Of a DNA stretch of 64,000 nucleotides, positions 25,975 to 35,176 are shown piece after piece. Each line of letters opens with the position of its first letter. Position 1 is the stretch's first letter. A program made the position numbers and the translations under genes. The DNA comes from Paenibacillus aestuarii (GTDB taxonomy: Bacteria > Bacillota > Bacilli > Paenibacillales > NBRC-103111): the NCBI RefSeq assembly GCF_027789125.1, contig NZ_JAQFVF010000009.1:50328-114327 (forward strand). Direction: 5' to 3'. The notes below the pieces were generated by a model. That model was not told the origin of the DNA, did not search any database, and saw nothing but the letters and a program-made list of their open reading frames with translations.

Positions 25975-27132
25975 ATGCCATTTTATCACCGTATGGGTGA
26001 GATTCCGCAAAAAAGACATACGCAATTCAGGAAACCCGACGGTTCGCTGTTCCGGGAGCAGGTGATGGGGACGAAAGGCTTTTCGGGTATCCAATCGATT
26101 CTTTATCACCATCACGCCCCGACAGACATCATGCGGGCCGAAGTAATCGCACCATTTCAGCTGGAATATGAGGATCAGGGAGCGCTGACCTGCAGGCATT
26201 TTTTGGCAGGACAGTTTTCGGATGTAGGGGATGCGGTCCTGGGGCGGCGCTACATGCTGGGGAATGAAGATGTGCTGCTCTCAGTGTCCAATCCGACGCA
26301 GTCAATGGATTACTATTACCGTAACGCCGACGGTGATGAATTGCTGTTCGTGCACCGGGGGACGGGCAAGGTGGAAACGGTGTTTGGCACGCTTGTTTAC
26401 CGTCCTGGAGATTATATCGTCATTCCCGTTGGCACGATTTACCGGATCGTACCGGAGCCGGGAGATTCAAAGTTTTTGAACATCGAAACAAATAGCTGGA
26501 TCAGCACGCCTAAGCGCTATCGCAATGAGCATGGACAGCTGCTGGAACATAGCCCCTTCTGTGAAAGGGATATGCGGCTGCCGGAGTCACTCGATACGCA
26601 TACAGATGCCGGCGAATATGAGGTGCGAACCAAAGCGCGAGGGTATGTGCATGCTCACTTGTATCCGCATCACCCGCTTGATGTAGTCGGTTGGGACGGT
26701 TATCTGTATCCCTATATTTTCAATATCGGGGATTTTGAACCGATAACCGGACGGATCCATATGCCGCCGCCGATCCATCAGACATTCGAGGGCCACAACT
26801 TCGTCGTCTGCTCCTTCGTGCCAAGGCTGTTCGATTACCATCCGCAGTCGATTCCTTCGCCTTATTTTCACAGCAATGTGGACAGCGATGAAGTGATTTA
26901 TTATGTAGACGGCAATTTTATGAGCCGCAAAGGGGTTATGGAAGGCTCGATCACCCTGCATCCTTCAGGGATTCCGCACGGGCCGCACCCGGGTAAGATT
27001 GAAGCCAGCATCGGCAAAAAAGAGACCTTAGAGCTGGCGGTCATGGTCGATACATTCCGCCCGCTGCGCGTGGTGAAAGGTGCCGCTCAGTTGGAGGATG
27101 TGAAGTATCCGTACAGCTGGGTTCAAGGGTAA
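25975..27132 (+). CDS. hmgA: Homogentisate 1,2-dioxygenase
   Basis: The enzyme opens the ring of homogentisate with O2 and Fe(II) to give maleylacetoacetate. The 385 aa cupin-like protein has 'FYHRMGEIPQKRHTQFRKPD' at its start and the iron-site region 'PYFHSNVDSDEVIYYVDGNF' (His299, acidic residues 305-306) and 'HPSGIPHGPHPG' (His335). AAGGAGGGGG precedes the ATG, 4 bp after fahA. It is the last gene of hppD-unknown-fahA-hmgA. Note the order: the enzyme for the second step is encoded last. Confidence 0.95.
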   Translation: MPFYHRMGEIPQKRHTQFRKPDGSLFREQVMGTKGFSGIQSILYHHHAPTDIMRAEVIAPFQLEYEDQGALTCRHFLAGQFSDVGDAVLGRRYMLGNEDVLLSVSNPTQSMDYYYRNADGDELLFVHRGTGKVETVFGTLVYRPGDYIVIPVGTIYRIVPEPGDSKFLNIETNSWISTPKRYRNEHGQLLEHSPFCERDMRLPESLDTHTDAGEYEVRTKARGYVHAHLYPHHPLDVVGWDGYLYPYIFNIGDFEPITGRIHMPPPIHQTFEGHNFVVCSFVPRLFDYHPQSIPSPYFHSNVDSDEVIYYVDGNFMSRKGVMEGSITLHPSGIPHGPHPGKIEASIGKKETLELAVMVDTFRPLRVVKGAAQLEDVKYPYSWVQG

Positions 27133-27162
27133 TCCGCCTGCACGCAGGAGGCAAGGTTAAAG

Positions 27163-27198
27163 AAGCTAACGTCGTGATTCTCCGGCGTTGGCTTTTTT
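27163..27198 (+). terminator. Terminator of homogentisate operon
   Basis: AAGCTAACG pairs with CGTTGGCTT (one mismatch) around a 14-base loop, followed by TTTTTT. Confidence 0.8.
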
Positions 27199-27387
27199 GT
27201 GTTCAGGTTGGCGGAATCCCCTGCAAACATGGCGCAAATGACAATGCAAACGGCGCGATTTCCCCTTTACAATAAAATGGACACCCCTGCCGATGATTGT
27301 ACAGGTTTAAGGCAGGTGAGGGAGGATAACTAGCTAAATACATCGAATAACTTGGAAATACCGCCAGACAAGGACTGGGGGAAGCCG

Positions 27388-29190
27388 ATGCTTAAGACAA
27401 AGATGTTCCTGTATTTCTCCATGGTATCTTTATTCATTGTCGGAATGACCTGCGGTATTTTTTATTTTAAGAACACGAAAGACGTCAAAGATCAAACCTT
27501 CTCTTTATCTTCGATTATTTCCAGGCAATTTTCCGAAATGGTCGATCTGTATATGCAAAATATTGAGGAGCTTTCACTCGCTGTCTCGATATCCCCTGCT
27601 GTACAAAGCGGTCTTCTTGACTATCAGCGGGCAACGAAGTCATTGGAAAAGGAAATTATCGGGTATAAGCTGAATCCGATTCTGTTTGATTTTTCGTATC
27701 CCAAACCTTACGTACAGAGCGTTTCGATCTACACCCCTGATGCTTACATGTATTACTACACCAAGCTGGTGGAGATTAAGCCCACCGTTCCTTACACAGC
27801 CTCGGAACTATCGCAATTCAACCAATCGCTCAATAATAAAAAATTCGTGCTAAGCCCTTCCATCGGAGGGGAAGGCGTCGGCGAGCCTGCGAAACAAATC
27901 GTTTCCTTTATCCGCCGAATTAACCGCATTCCGTCACAGCAAGTCATCGGATTTCTGAATATCACGATCAATCTGAACGCCTTCAAAGCGCTTGAATCGT
28001 CGAACCGCAAAGCGAGCGAGTTCGATAGCAGCATGAGCATGCTGCTGGTGGATGAGCAGGGGCACATTATTTACGATAAAAATGGGATGAATGATACGAC
28101 GCTCCAAACGTTTGATGCTCATTATGTACAGTCCGGACAATCGGAGGGCGAGCTCACATGGAGGGGGAAAAAGTATTATTACTCCTATGAGTCTTCCAGC
28201 TACACCAGTTGGAAAACCGTCGTGCTGATCCCCAAAGATGTCGTGCTGCTCAAACAGAAACGAATTCAGGAAATCGTGCTCGTCGTAGGCATTCTCACAA
28301 TGCTGCTGATCGCGTTAGTCTCCTATATTTTATCCCATCAGATTACAGGTCCCCTGCGCAAATTAATGTCCAAAATGTCCAGCGTCGAGCTCGGGAATTT
28401 CAACGAACGCATGGACTACAAAGGGAAGAACGAGCTCGGCAAATTAAGCCGGATGTACAACCTGATGCTGGACAGCATCTCCAGATTGATTCATGAAGTC
28501 TATGAATCCAAGCTGGCGGAAAAAAATGCGCAGCTCGCAGCGCTGCACGCGCAGATTAATCCTCATTTTTTATATAATACCTTGAATATTATGAAATCGA
28601 TCAGCCGGCTTAGGGGGATTGAAGAAGTGGCGGAAATTTCCGAGTCGCTGGCCAGCTTATTTCAATACAGTATGAAAAATTTGCATCAGCCGGTCACGCT
28701 GGAGCGGGAGTTGGCGCATATCGGCCATTATTTTAACATTCAGCAGCATCGGTTTGGCCAACGTTTGGCGCTGGATGTCGACATTCCGGCTTCGCTTCGG
28801 CAAGCCGAACTGCTCAAGCTGACGATTCAGCCGTTGATTGAGAACGCTGTAGATCACGGACTCAGAGGCATGAAAGCAGGCGGCTGCATTCGCGTAGCAG
28901 CGCAGGAGCACGAGGGCATGCTGCTGGTAAGTGTTTCCGACAACGGGACAGGAATCGAGCCGTCAAGCTTGCAGGCGTTGCAAGAAGCGCTGCAGACCAC
29001 GAATGCGCTGCAAGGCCTGCGCGATGCGGCCGATGGGATCGGCCTCTTGAATATTCATGGTCGGCTTCAGCTGTATTACGGCACAAGCTATGGCCTTACG
29101 ATTAGCAGTCCGCCCAGTGGCGGGACGATAGTCACGATGAGGTTGCCTTTACGACTTGTTATACAAGAGGAGGCGGATGGAAGGACATGA
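27388..29190 (+). CDS. YesM-type sensor histidine kinase
   Basis: This is a 600 aa membrane sensor of a two-component system controlling sugar uptake. TM1 (MFLYFSMVSLFIVGMTCGIFY) lies at residues ~6-26, then an extracellular Cache-like domain, TM2 (EIVLVVGILTMLLIALVSYIL) near 295, a HAMP domain, and the LytS/YesM-type kinase motif 'HAQINPHFLYNTLNIM' carrying the phosphorylated His. An ATPase domain follows with 'QPLIENAVDHGL' and 'VSDNGTGIEP'. The start was set at the ATG with GGGGGA upstream rather than a TTG 12 codons earlier. The stop overlaps the response regulator start by 4 bp. Confidence 0.9.
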   Translation: MLKTKMFLYFSMVSLFIVGMTCGIFYFKNTKDVKDQTFSLSSIISRQFSEMVDLYMQNIEELSLAVSISPAVQSGLLDYQRATKSLEKEIIGYKLNPILFDFSYPKPYVQSVSIYTPDAYMYYYTKLVEIKPTVPYTASELSQFNQSLNNKKFVLSPSIGGEGVGEPAKQIVSFIRRINRIPSQQVIGFLNITINLNAFKALESSNRKASEFDSSMSMLLVDEQGHIIYDKNGMNDTTLQTFDAHYVQSGQSEGELTWRGKKYYYSYESSSYTSWKTVVLIPKDVVLLKQKRIQEIVLVVGILTMLLIALVSYILSHQITGPLRKLMSKMSSVELGNFNERMDYKGKNELGKLSRMYNLMLDSISRLIHEVYESKLAEKNAQLAALHAQINPHFLYNTLNIMKSISRLRGIEEVAEISESLASLFQYSMKNLHQPVTLERELAHIGHYFNIQQHRFGQRLALDVDIPASLRQAELLKLTIQPLIENAVDHGLRGMKAGGCIRVAAQEHEGMLLVSVSDNGTGIEPSSLQALQEALQTTNALQGLRDAADGIGLLNIHGRLQLYYGTSYGLTISSPPSGGTIVTMRLPLRLVIQEEADGRT

Positions 29191-30701
29191 ATATTTTTTT
29201 GGTTGAGGATGAGTATTGGGCTTTAGCGGAGCTGGTGGAACTGTTCAAAGTATATGAGCCGGAGCATTGCGTCTATGCTTTTGAGAACGGAGAGGATGCG
29301 ATGCTCGCTGCAGCGACGATTCATCCACATCTGGTGCTGACCGATATCAATATGCCTGGCATGGACGGACTCGCGTTGGTAGAGCGACTGAACCAAATGG
29401 ATCCGAACATCCGGAAAATCATTGTGAGCGTCCATGATCAGTTCGAGTACGCGCGCAAGGGGATGAAATTTGGCGTGGCCGATTTTTTGGTGAAGCCGGT
29501 CAAGAAGGATGTGCTGTATAAAGCGGTGGACCACATGCTGGAACAGCTTCAGCAGGCTCGCAAGCATTCGGCACAATGGCTGCAGGGCGCGCTGGCGAAA
29601 ATGCTGCTGACCCCGGACCGCATTCAGCACCCGCAGCTGGACCGCTTCTATACGGAAGCCTGCCAAATCGTGCTGATCCGGCTGGATGAGGGCGATTTCC
29701 GCAGCAGCTGGAAAGAAACGGAAACCAGCCTAGAACAGCTCATCGCTTCGCTGGCAGGCGGGGCGGCCGCTGAAGTGGTCGGCGTGGAGCTCGATTGCCG
29801 CCAGCGGGTGCTGATCGCCATGGATCAGCAAACATGCCAGGCGCAAGCGGACATTCACAAGTCAGCTGCCGCCTTGCTCGATCAGCTGAAGCTGTCGGGG
29901 CATCATGTCCATATCGGCGTGGCGAAGAAGCCTGCCGGCCGCTCGCTGTTTGAGGTGTTTAGCCCGTTCAGCCAGCAGCTTAAAGACAATCGCTTGTTCG
30001 GGATGCCAAGTCTGGTTATGGCTGAGGAGAAGAGATCGGATGCCGATCTTACCGCTGTCTGGGAGCGGGTCAGGGTGCTCGAGACGCATTATCGGAAAGG
30101 CGAGCTGGCCAAAGGCAAGGGCGTGCTGCAAGGCTTGCTCAAGGAGCTGCGGCACAAGGAAATCACGAAGCGGCAGCTTGAGCTGTTCATGGGCGATATG
30201 CTGTTCTCGCTCCGCTTCAACAAGTATGGTATACGCACTGGCGTGAACGGCGTTCACGGGCTTTACGAGGATCCGAGTACGCTGCAGCATATTTCGAGCT
30301 ATGACGAGCTGTTGATTTGCCTGCATGATAAGATCATCGCGCTCTACGGGGAAGAGCAGGTAAGTGAAACGACCCCGAAGGAATTGATTGCCGTCCTGGT
30401 CAATCAGATTCATCATCACTATCAGCGTGCGATCTCCCTGCAGCAATTTGCGGCAGAGCACCACGTCAGCCTTGGCTACTTGTCGCGGATGTTTAAGGCG
30501 CAGACGGGATTGACCTTCTCCGAGTACGTGACGGAGTATCGCATTCGCAAGGCGAAGGAGCTGCTTCAAGGCGGCGTTGAACGTCTGCAAGAGGTGAGTC
30601 GTTTGGTGGGTTACGAGGACCCGAAGCATTTCAGTTTGTTGTTTAAAAAGCAAGTGGGCGAAACGCCGATGATGTACGCGAAGAAAAGGATGGAGCCTTA
30701 G
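29187..30701 (+). CDS. YesN-type AraC response regulator
   Basis: This is a 504 aa partner of the kinase. The receiver domain (1-120) has the acidic pocket 'VEDEYWA' and the phospho-acceptor Asp in 'LVLTDINMPGMDGLALV', with Lys in 'FLVKPVKKD'. A middle region of ~270 residues is of the YesN type. The C-terminus (~405-500) is an AraC domain with two HTH motifs (LQQFAAEHHVSLGYLSRMFKA; LQEVSRLVGYEDPKHFSLLFKK). It is translationally coupled to the kinase and placed just before the importer genes, which it probably activates. Confidence 0.93.
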   Translation: MNIFLVEDEYWALAELVELFKVYEPEHCVYAFENGEDAMLAAATIHPHLVLTDINMPGMDGLALVERLNQMDPNIRKIIVSVHDQFEYARKGMKFGVADFLVKPVKKDVLYKAVDHMLEQLQQARKHSAQWLQGALAKMLLTPDRIQHPQLDRFYTEACQIVLIRLDEGDFRSSWKETETSLEQLIASLAGGAAAEVVGVELDCRQRVLIAMDQQTCQAQADIHKSAAALLDQLKLSGHHVHIGVAKKPAGRSLFEVFSPFSQQLKDNRLFGMPSLVMAEEKRSDADLTAVWERVRVLETHYRKGELAKGKGVLQGLLKELRHKEITKRQLELFMGDMLFSLRFNKYGIRTGVNGVHGLYEDPSTLQHISSYDELLICLHDKIIALYGEEQVSETTPKELIAVLVNQIHHHYQRAISLQQFAAEHHVSLGYLSRMFKAQTGLTFSEYVTEYRIRKAKELLQGGVERLQEVSRLVGYEDPKHFSLLFKKQVGETPMMYAKKRMEP

Positions 30702-30817
30702 CTAACGAAGCACAAAGCAGCAATAAGCAGCAAAAAGGAAAAATTGCCCCCCTGATTCAGTTCAATCCGTATGTAGGCGAAGCGGAGCAAAGTTCTTACA
30801 ATGAGACTATAGCTCGG

Positions 30818-30831
30818 TGAAAGCGTAATCA
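30818..30831 (+). promoter_or_regulatory. Candidate cre (CcpA) site
   Basis: TGAAAGCGTAATCA matches the cre consensus TGWAANCGNTNWCA at all fixed positions but one. It lies 60 bp before the binding-protein start, where CcpA would repress uptake when preferred sugars are present. Confidence 0.35.
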
Positions 30832-30890
30832 CATACGGGTTTCCAAGGCACCGGAGCTCGGAGAAGTTCGAAAAGGGAGGAAATAAAAGG

Positions 30891-32249
30891 ATGAATCAGA
30901 ACAAGTTCCTTGCAATGCTTTCTTGCGCCGCTTTACTGACTGCAGTAACAGCGGGATGCTCCCAAGGCCAGACCCAGACGACAAGTGGCACGACACCGGC
31001 CACGACAGACACGAAACCGGCGCAAACAGCTGACAGTAAGCCAGCTGAAGTGAAAACGCTCACATTGCTTACGGGCACGACAGGAACGGCCTACCCGGCT
31101 CTGCAGGCCGTAGCTGCCGAAGCTGAGAAGAAGTTGAATATCAAGATTAAGTTCGATATTAAGCCAGACGGTACGGAAGGCGATAACCTGGTGAAAACAA
31201 GGCTGGCAACCGGCGAGATGTCGGACATCCTGTTCTACAACTCCGGTTCCCTCTTCCAAGCGCTAAATCCAGAAGAGAACTTCGTGGAGCTGACGAAGGA
31301 GTCTTACATGGATAAGCTGTTGGATTCATTCAAACAAACCGTTAGCTCGAACGGCAAAGTGTACGGGGTTCCCGGAGGCTCGTCGAACGTCGGGGGCATT
31401 ATGTATAACAAGCGAGTTTATAGTGAACTCGGCTTGTCCGTTCCGAAAACGTGGGCGGAATTTATCGCCAACAGCGATAAGATCAAGGCAGCCGGCAAGA
31501 CGGCCGTTATCGGTTCCTACAAAACAACGTGGACCTCGCAGCTTTACGTGCTGGGCAACGAATACAACGTGCAGGCGCAGGACGCGAGCTTTGTTCAAAA
31601 CTACACGGGGAACAAAGCGAAATTCGCGACAACACCGGTGGCATTGCGCGGTTTTGAGATGACGGCGGAGACATTCGCCAAAGGTTACATGAATAAGGAC
31701 TTCTTGGCCACAACCTACGACAATGCGCTGAAAATGCTGGCGGAAGGCACAGGCGTCCAATATCCGATGCTAACTAGCGCCGTCGACGCGTTGGCAGCCA
31801 ACTATCCGGACAAAATTAAAGATATCGGCGTTTTCCCGATTCCAAGCGACAATGCCAGCATTAACGGCTTTACGGTATGGATGCCGAGCGCGTTGTATAT
31901 CAATAAGAAGAGCAAAAACGTGGACGCAGCCAAGAAGTTCCTGGACTTTCTGATCTCCCCTGACGGCATGAAAGCTTATATGAGCAAAAGTAAGGCGAAT
32001 GGTCCTTATGTGATCAAAGGCATCAATGTGCCGGACGACGCTTACGACGCCATTAAAGATATGCAGTCTTACTTCGATGCAGGTAAAACGGCGCCAGCGC
32101 TGGAATTCGTCTCTCCGGTGAAAGGACCGAATCTGGAAAGCATCCTGATTGAGGTCGGCACCGGCCAAAAATCGGCAGCAGACGGCGCAGCCGATTACGA
32201 CAAAGACGTGAAGAAGCAGGCGCAGCAATTGAACTTGCCGGGTTGGTAA
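30891..32249 (+). CDS. Sugar-binding lipoprotein of CUT1 ABC importer
   Basis: This is a 452 aa solute-binding lipoprotein. The signal peptide ends in a lipobox (AVTAGC, Cys23) followed by a Thr/Gln/Pro-rich tether. The body has the bacterial family 1 solute-binding motifs 'GEMSDILFYNSGSLFQAL' and 'VYGVPGGSSNVGGIMYNKRV'. At 452 aa it is of the MalE/MsmE/UgpB size, not the larger LplA type of the other two importers here. GGGAGG precedes the ATG. It heads an operon that runs into oxidoreductase, sulfatase and APS kinase genes, so its ligand may be a sulfated or otherwise anionic sugar. Confidence 0.9.
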   Translation: MNQNKFLAMLSCAALLTAVTAGCSQGQTQTTSGTTPATTDTKPAQTADSKPAEVKTLTLLTGTTGTAYPALQAVAAEAEKKLNIKIKFDIKPDGTEGDNLVKTRLATGEMSDILFYNSGSLFQALNPEENFVELTKESYMDKLLDSFKQTVSSNGKVYGVPGGSSNVGGIMYNKRVYSELGLSVPKTWAEFIANSDKIKAAGKTAVIGSYKTTWTSQLYVLGNEYNVQAQDASFVQNYTGNKAKFATTPVALRGFEMTAETFAKGYMNKDFLATTYDNALKMLAEGTGVQYPMLTSAVDALAANYPDKIKDIGVFPIPSDNASINGFTVWMPSALYINKKSKNVDAAKKFLDFLISPDGMKAYMSKSKANGPYVIKGINVPDDAYDAIKDMQSYFDAGKTAPALEFVSPVKGPNLESILIEVGTGQKSAADGAADYDKDVKKQAQQLNLPGW

Positions 32250-32272
32250 TCAAGTAGTTATGTCGAATTCCG

Positions 32273-32294
32273 GTCCCGCCGATCCCGGCGGGAC
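32273..32294 (+). other. Intercistronic stem-loop without T-run
   Basis: GTCCCGCCG-ATCC-CGGCGGGAC is a perfect 9-bp GC-rich stem between the binding-protein and permease genes. With no T-run it is more likely an RNA-stabilising or partial-attenuation element that keeps binding-protein mRNA abundant, as is common in sugar importer operons. Confidence 0.5.
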
Positions 32295-32317
32295 TGGGCT
32301 TTAGGGGAGGGAAACGG

Positions 32318-33184
32318 ATGACCTTATCGCAAAAAAAGATGTATTCGCTGTTCTTTTTGCTGCCGGCAGGCATCATTTATTTTACGTTCTACCTGCTGCC
32401 GACCATCATGTCGTTATTTTTCAGCATGACGCGCTGGACACTGACCAAGTGGACTTATATCGGTTTTGAGAACTACCAGATGTTCTTCGAAGAAACATCT
32501 CTCCGCATCGGTTTCAGGAACACACTGATCTATGCGGTCGTCACCTGCGGCCTGAAAGTAATTCTGGCCCTGCTGCTGGCGACGCTGCTGACTTCGAAAA
32601 TTTGGTTCAAGGATTATTTTCGCTCGATGGTGTTCTTTCCGACACTGCTCAGTACGATCGCTGTCGGGATCGCCTTTAGCACGATGATGCATCCTACGCA
32701 GGGGGTCATCAACACGGCGCTCTCCGCAATCGGGATTCCAGGGCCGGATTGGCTGGGCAATACGAAGCTGGCGCTGTTCTCGGTCGCTTTCATTGATGTG
32801 TGGAAAGGTGTGGGTATCGCGACGGTCATCTATATCGCCGGGATTATGTCCATCCCCCAGCATTATTATGAAGCGCTCCGCATTGACGGCGGCAGCAAGT
32901 TCCGCAGCTTCTGGCATATTACACTTCCGCTCAGCAGGCCTGCCATGAACTCGGTCATTATTTTGTCCTTTATCGGAGGCTTGCGTACCTTCGACTTGAT
33001 CTGGGCAACCACTCGGGGTGGTCCGGGCTTCTCCACCGACTTGATCGCTTCGATCATATATAAGCAATACCAAGCTGGCTTCTATGGATTGGCGACGGCG
33101 GGCAACGTGATTTTGTTCATCGGGATATCCGTGCTGGCCTTCCCGCTGTACATGTTCTTAAACAGACGGGAGGTTGAGCTATGA
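32318..33184 (+). CDS. ABC sugar permease, MalF/UgpA-like
   Basis: This is a 288 aa inner-membrane permease with six membrane segments, opening with 'YSLFFLLPAGIIYFTFYLLP'. The EAA loop is 'YEALRIDGGSKFRSFWHIT' near residue 187. AGGGGAGGG precedes the ATG. Its stop overlaps the next permease start by 4 bp (ATGA). Confidence 0.92.
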   Translation: MTLSQKKMYSLFFLLPAGIIYFTFYLLPTIMSLFFSMTRWTLTKWTYIGFENYQMFFEETSLRIGFRNTLIYAVVTCGLKVILALLLATLLTSKIWFKDYFRSMVFFPTLLSTIAVGIAFSTMMHPTQGVINTALSAIGIPGPDWLGNTKLALFSVAFIDVWKGVGIATVIYIAGIMSIPQHYYEALRIDGGSKFRSFWHITLPLSRPAMNSVIILSFIGGLRTFDLIWATTRGGPGFSTDLIASIIYKQYQAGFYGLATAGNVILFIGISVLAFPLYMFLNRREVEL

Positions 33185-34068
33185 ACAGCATCGTGCGCGA
33201 TTCCGCAGCCAGTACGGCCGTGCGCAGAAGCAGCGCTGGCGCAATGACCGGGAAGGTGCTGGTGACGCTGGTGCTGCTGGTCCTGTCCACCGTCATCTTC
33301 TGGATTCCGTTCTACTTCGTCATCATCAATTCATTCAAATCCGGAGCGGCAGCTGCCGATATGACGATGGCTTGGCCGACGGCTTTCCATATTATAGATA
33401 ACTATGCCGCCGTTCTCAGCGCCTCGGAGCATATGCTGATCCGTGCCTTCTACAACAGCACCTTGCTGACGATTCTGTCCCTGGCGGGCCTCATATTTGT
33501 CAGCTCCTTGGCCGGGTTCGTCCTGCAGAGGCGCGAAAGGACGCGGGGGGCGGCTACGCTGAACTTCTTCATTCTCGCCGGCTTGATGATTCCGCCGGCC
33601 GTGGTGCCGACGATTTGGGTGCTGAACTCATTAAACCTGTTCAAAACATTAGCGGGCCTGACCCTGGTGGAAATCGCCCTGCACTTTCCTTTTTGCGCCA
33701 TATTGTATAAGGCGTTCACCGCTTCCGTTCCGCGTGACATTGACGAGAGTGCCTTTATGGACGGCTGTGGCGGGTTTAAGCTGTTCACGCACATTATTTT
33801 TCCGCTGCTGAAACCGGTCACGTCCACGATCATTATTATTACATCAGTGAATATTTTCAACGATTTCGTTAATCCGCTGTACTTTCTGCCAGGCGCTGAG
33901 AACGCTACGGTGCAGCTGACGCTGTACAATTTCATGAGCATGTATTTGACGAATTGGAACTTGCTTTTCGCCGACGTTGTCTTGATTTCGATTCCTCCGT
34001 TGGTGATGTTTTTATTCTTCAATAAGCGGATTATTGCGGGGATGACGGCTGGTGCGGTAAAAGGATAA
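33181..34068 (+). CDS. ABC sugar permease, MalG/UgpE-like
   Basis: This is a 295 aa partner permease with six membrane segments and the EAA loop 'DESAFMDGCGGFKLFTHII' near residue 185. The C-terminus 'FFNKRIIAGMTAGAVKG' is typical of MalG-type proteins. Translation is coupled to the upstream permease. No ATP-binding subunit is present in the operon, as with the other importers in this window. Confidence 0.92.
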   Translation: MNSIVRDSAASTAVRRSSAGAMTGKVLVTLVLLVLSTVIFWIPFYFVIINSFKSGAAAADMTMAWPTAFHIIDNYAAVLSASEHMLIRAFYNSTLLTILSLAGLIFVSSLAGFVLQRRERTRGAATLNFFILAGLMIPPAVVPTIWVLNSLNLFKTLAGLTLVEIALHFPFCAILYKAFTASVPRDIDESAFMDGCGGFKLFTHIIFPLLKPVTSTIIIITSVNIFNDFVNPLYFLPGAENATVQLTLYNFMSMYLTNWNLLFADVVLISIPPLVMFLFFNKRIIAGMTAGAVKG

Positions 34069-34106
34069 TCCTTGGCCGCCCTTTAAGGGCCGAATCCAAC
34101 CTTGCG

Positions 34107-34235
34107 ATGGCGCAATCGCCTATGATGATGTCGCAATCGGCAATGCAAGCTATCCCGGACGCTTTTATGATTAAGATGAAAGCGGAACAAGAAGCGCCGG
34201 TGATGTTCACGATGACAGCGAATGACGAGCAGTAG
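34107..34235 (+). CDS. Possible Met-rich 42-aa small ORF
   Basis: An ATG opens a 42-codon frame with nine Met residues (MAQSPMMMSQSAMQAIPDAF...) in the gap before the AraC gene. It ends 8 bp before the AraC start. There is no convincing ribosome binding site and no recognised family, so it may be chance. A leader-peptide role is the alternative. Confidence 0.2.
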   Translation: MAQSPMMMSQSAMQAIPDAFMIKMKAEQEAPVMFTMTANDEQ

Positions 34236-34243
34236 AGAGGGGC

Positions 34244-35176
34244 GTGTGGCAAACGATGGTAAGTCAGCTGCGCAAATCACAGTTCATGCAGGACAGCAAT
34301 TGTCCTTTCAGCATCGGTACCTACGTCCACGACAGAGATCATCGGACTACGGAGCATTCTCACGATTTCGTTGAGCTTGTGTTTCTGGTAGACGGTCAGG
34401 CGGAGCATCTGTTCGAAGGTCAAGGCTATACAATCCGCGCCGGCGACGTGTTTATCATTAACCCTGGCGAAGTGCATGCCTACCAGACGAAGCCGGGGGA
34501 ACGGATCGAAATCATCAACTGCCTGTTCATGCCGGAGCTGATCAGTGAAGTGATGTTGAGGGAGCTGGGCGTGTGCCGCTCGATGGACTACTTCTACGTG
34601 TATCCGTTCCTGGACGCAAGCGAGCGCTTCCATCATCGCTTGAACTTGGCCGGCGGAAAAGCCGAAGAGGTGTACGCGCTGCTCAAGGCGATGATGGTGG
34701 AGTGGGAGCAGCGGAGGCCGGGGTACACGACGATTATTCGTCTGCAGCTGCTGCAATTGCTGATCATGCTGTCAAGGTTTTATGCCGAAGGCGCGAGTCT
34801 TGCTTACAAGCCTGCTGTGAAAGAGCGCACGGTGCTGATCCGCCGGATCAACGGATTTTTGGAGCGGCATTTTGACCAGAAGCTGGCCGTGCCGGACTTG
34901 TGCACGTTCTTTAACATCAGCAGCCGACAGTTAAACCGGATTTTCAAACAGGAGACTGGGCAGACGGTCACAGAGCGGATTCATCAAATCCGCATTGAGC
35001 GCGCCAAGCAATATTTATTGGACGGCGACGATAAAGTGATCGACATTGCCAATCGGGTTGGGTATGAGGATCCTTCCTTTTTCTCCCAGTTGTTTCGCCG
35101 TAAAGTAGGCTGCTCCCCAGGACAGTACAGGGAATCATCCTTGCAAATTCAATCACAAACGGAGGTTATATCATGA
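34244..35176 (+). CDS. AraC-family regulator with cupin sensor
   Basis: This is a 310 aa cytosolic regulator. The N-terminal cupin (~25-110) has 'EHSHDFVELVFLVDGQAEH' and 'IRAGDVFIINPGEVHAYQT', typical of sugar-sensing AraC proteins. The C-terminal AraC domain (~205-300) has two HTH motifs (VPDLCTFFNISSRQLNRIFKQ; VIDIANRVGYEDPSFFSQLFRR). The start is unsure: GTG at 34244 is one base from AGAGGGG and ATG at 34256 is 13 bases away. The stop overlaps the Gfo/Idh start by 4 bp, so it probably controls the downstream enzyme genes. Confidence 0.88.
   Translation: MWQTMVSQLRKSQFMQDSNCPFSIGTYVHDRDHRTTEHSHDFVELVFLVDGQAEHLFEGQGYTIRAGDVFIINPGEVHAYQTKPGERIEIINCLFMPELISEVMLRELGVCRSMDYFYVYPFLDASERFHHRLNLAGGKAEEVYALLKAMMVEWEQRRPGYTTIIRLQLLQLLIMLSRFYAEGASLAYKPAVKERTVLIRRINGFLERHFDQKLAVPDLCTFFNISSRQLNRIFKQETGQTVTERIHQIRIERAKQYLLDGDDKVIDIANRVGYEDPSFFSQLFRRKVGCSPGQYRESSLQIQSQTEVIS

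Noticed and set aside
22583..27132. Homogentisate operon as horizontally acquired
   Set aside because: Base composition and ribosome binding sites look like those of its neighbours and no mobile elements flank it.
29862..30653. Minus-strand frame of 263 codons opposite the response regulator
   Set aside because: The receiver and AraC domains on the plus strand are unambiguous; the opposite frame has no motif.
34031..34280. Two minus-strand frames (65 and 73 codons) in the gap before the AraC gene
   Set aside because: They overlap neighbouring genes, are His/Leu-rich without family features, and lack ribosome binding sites.
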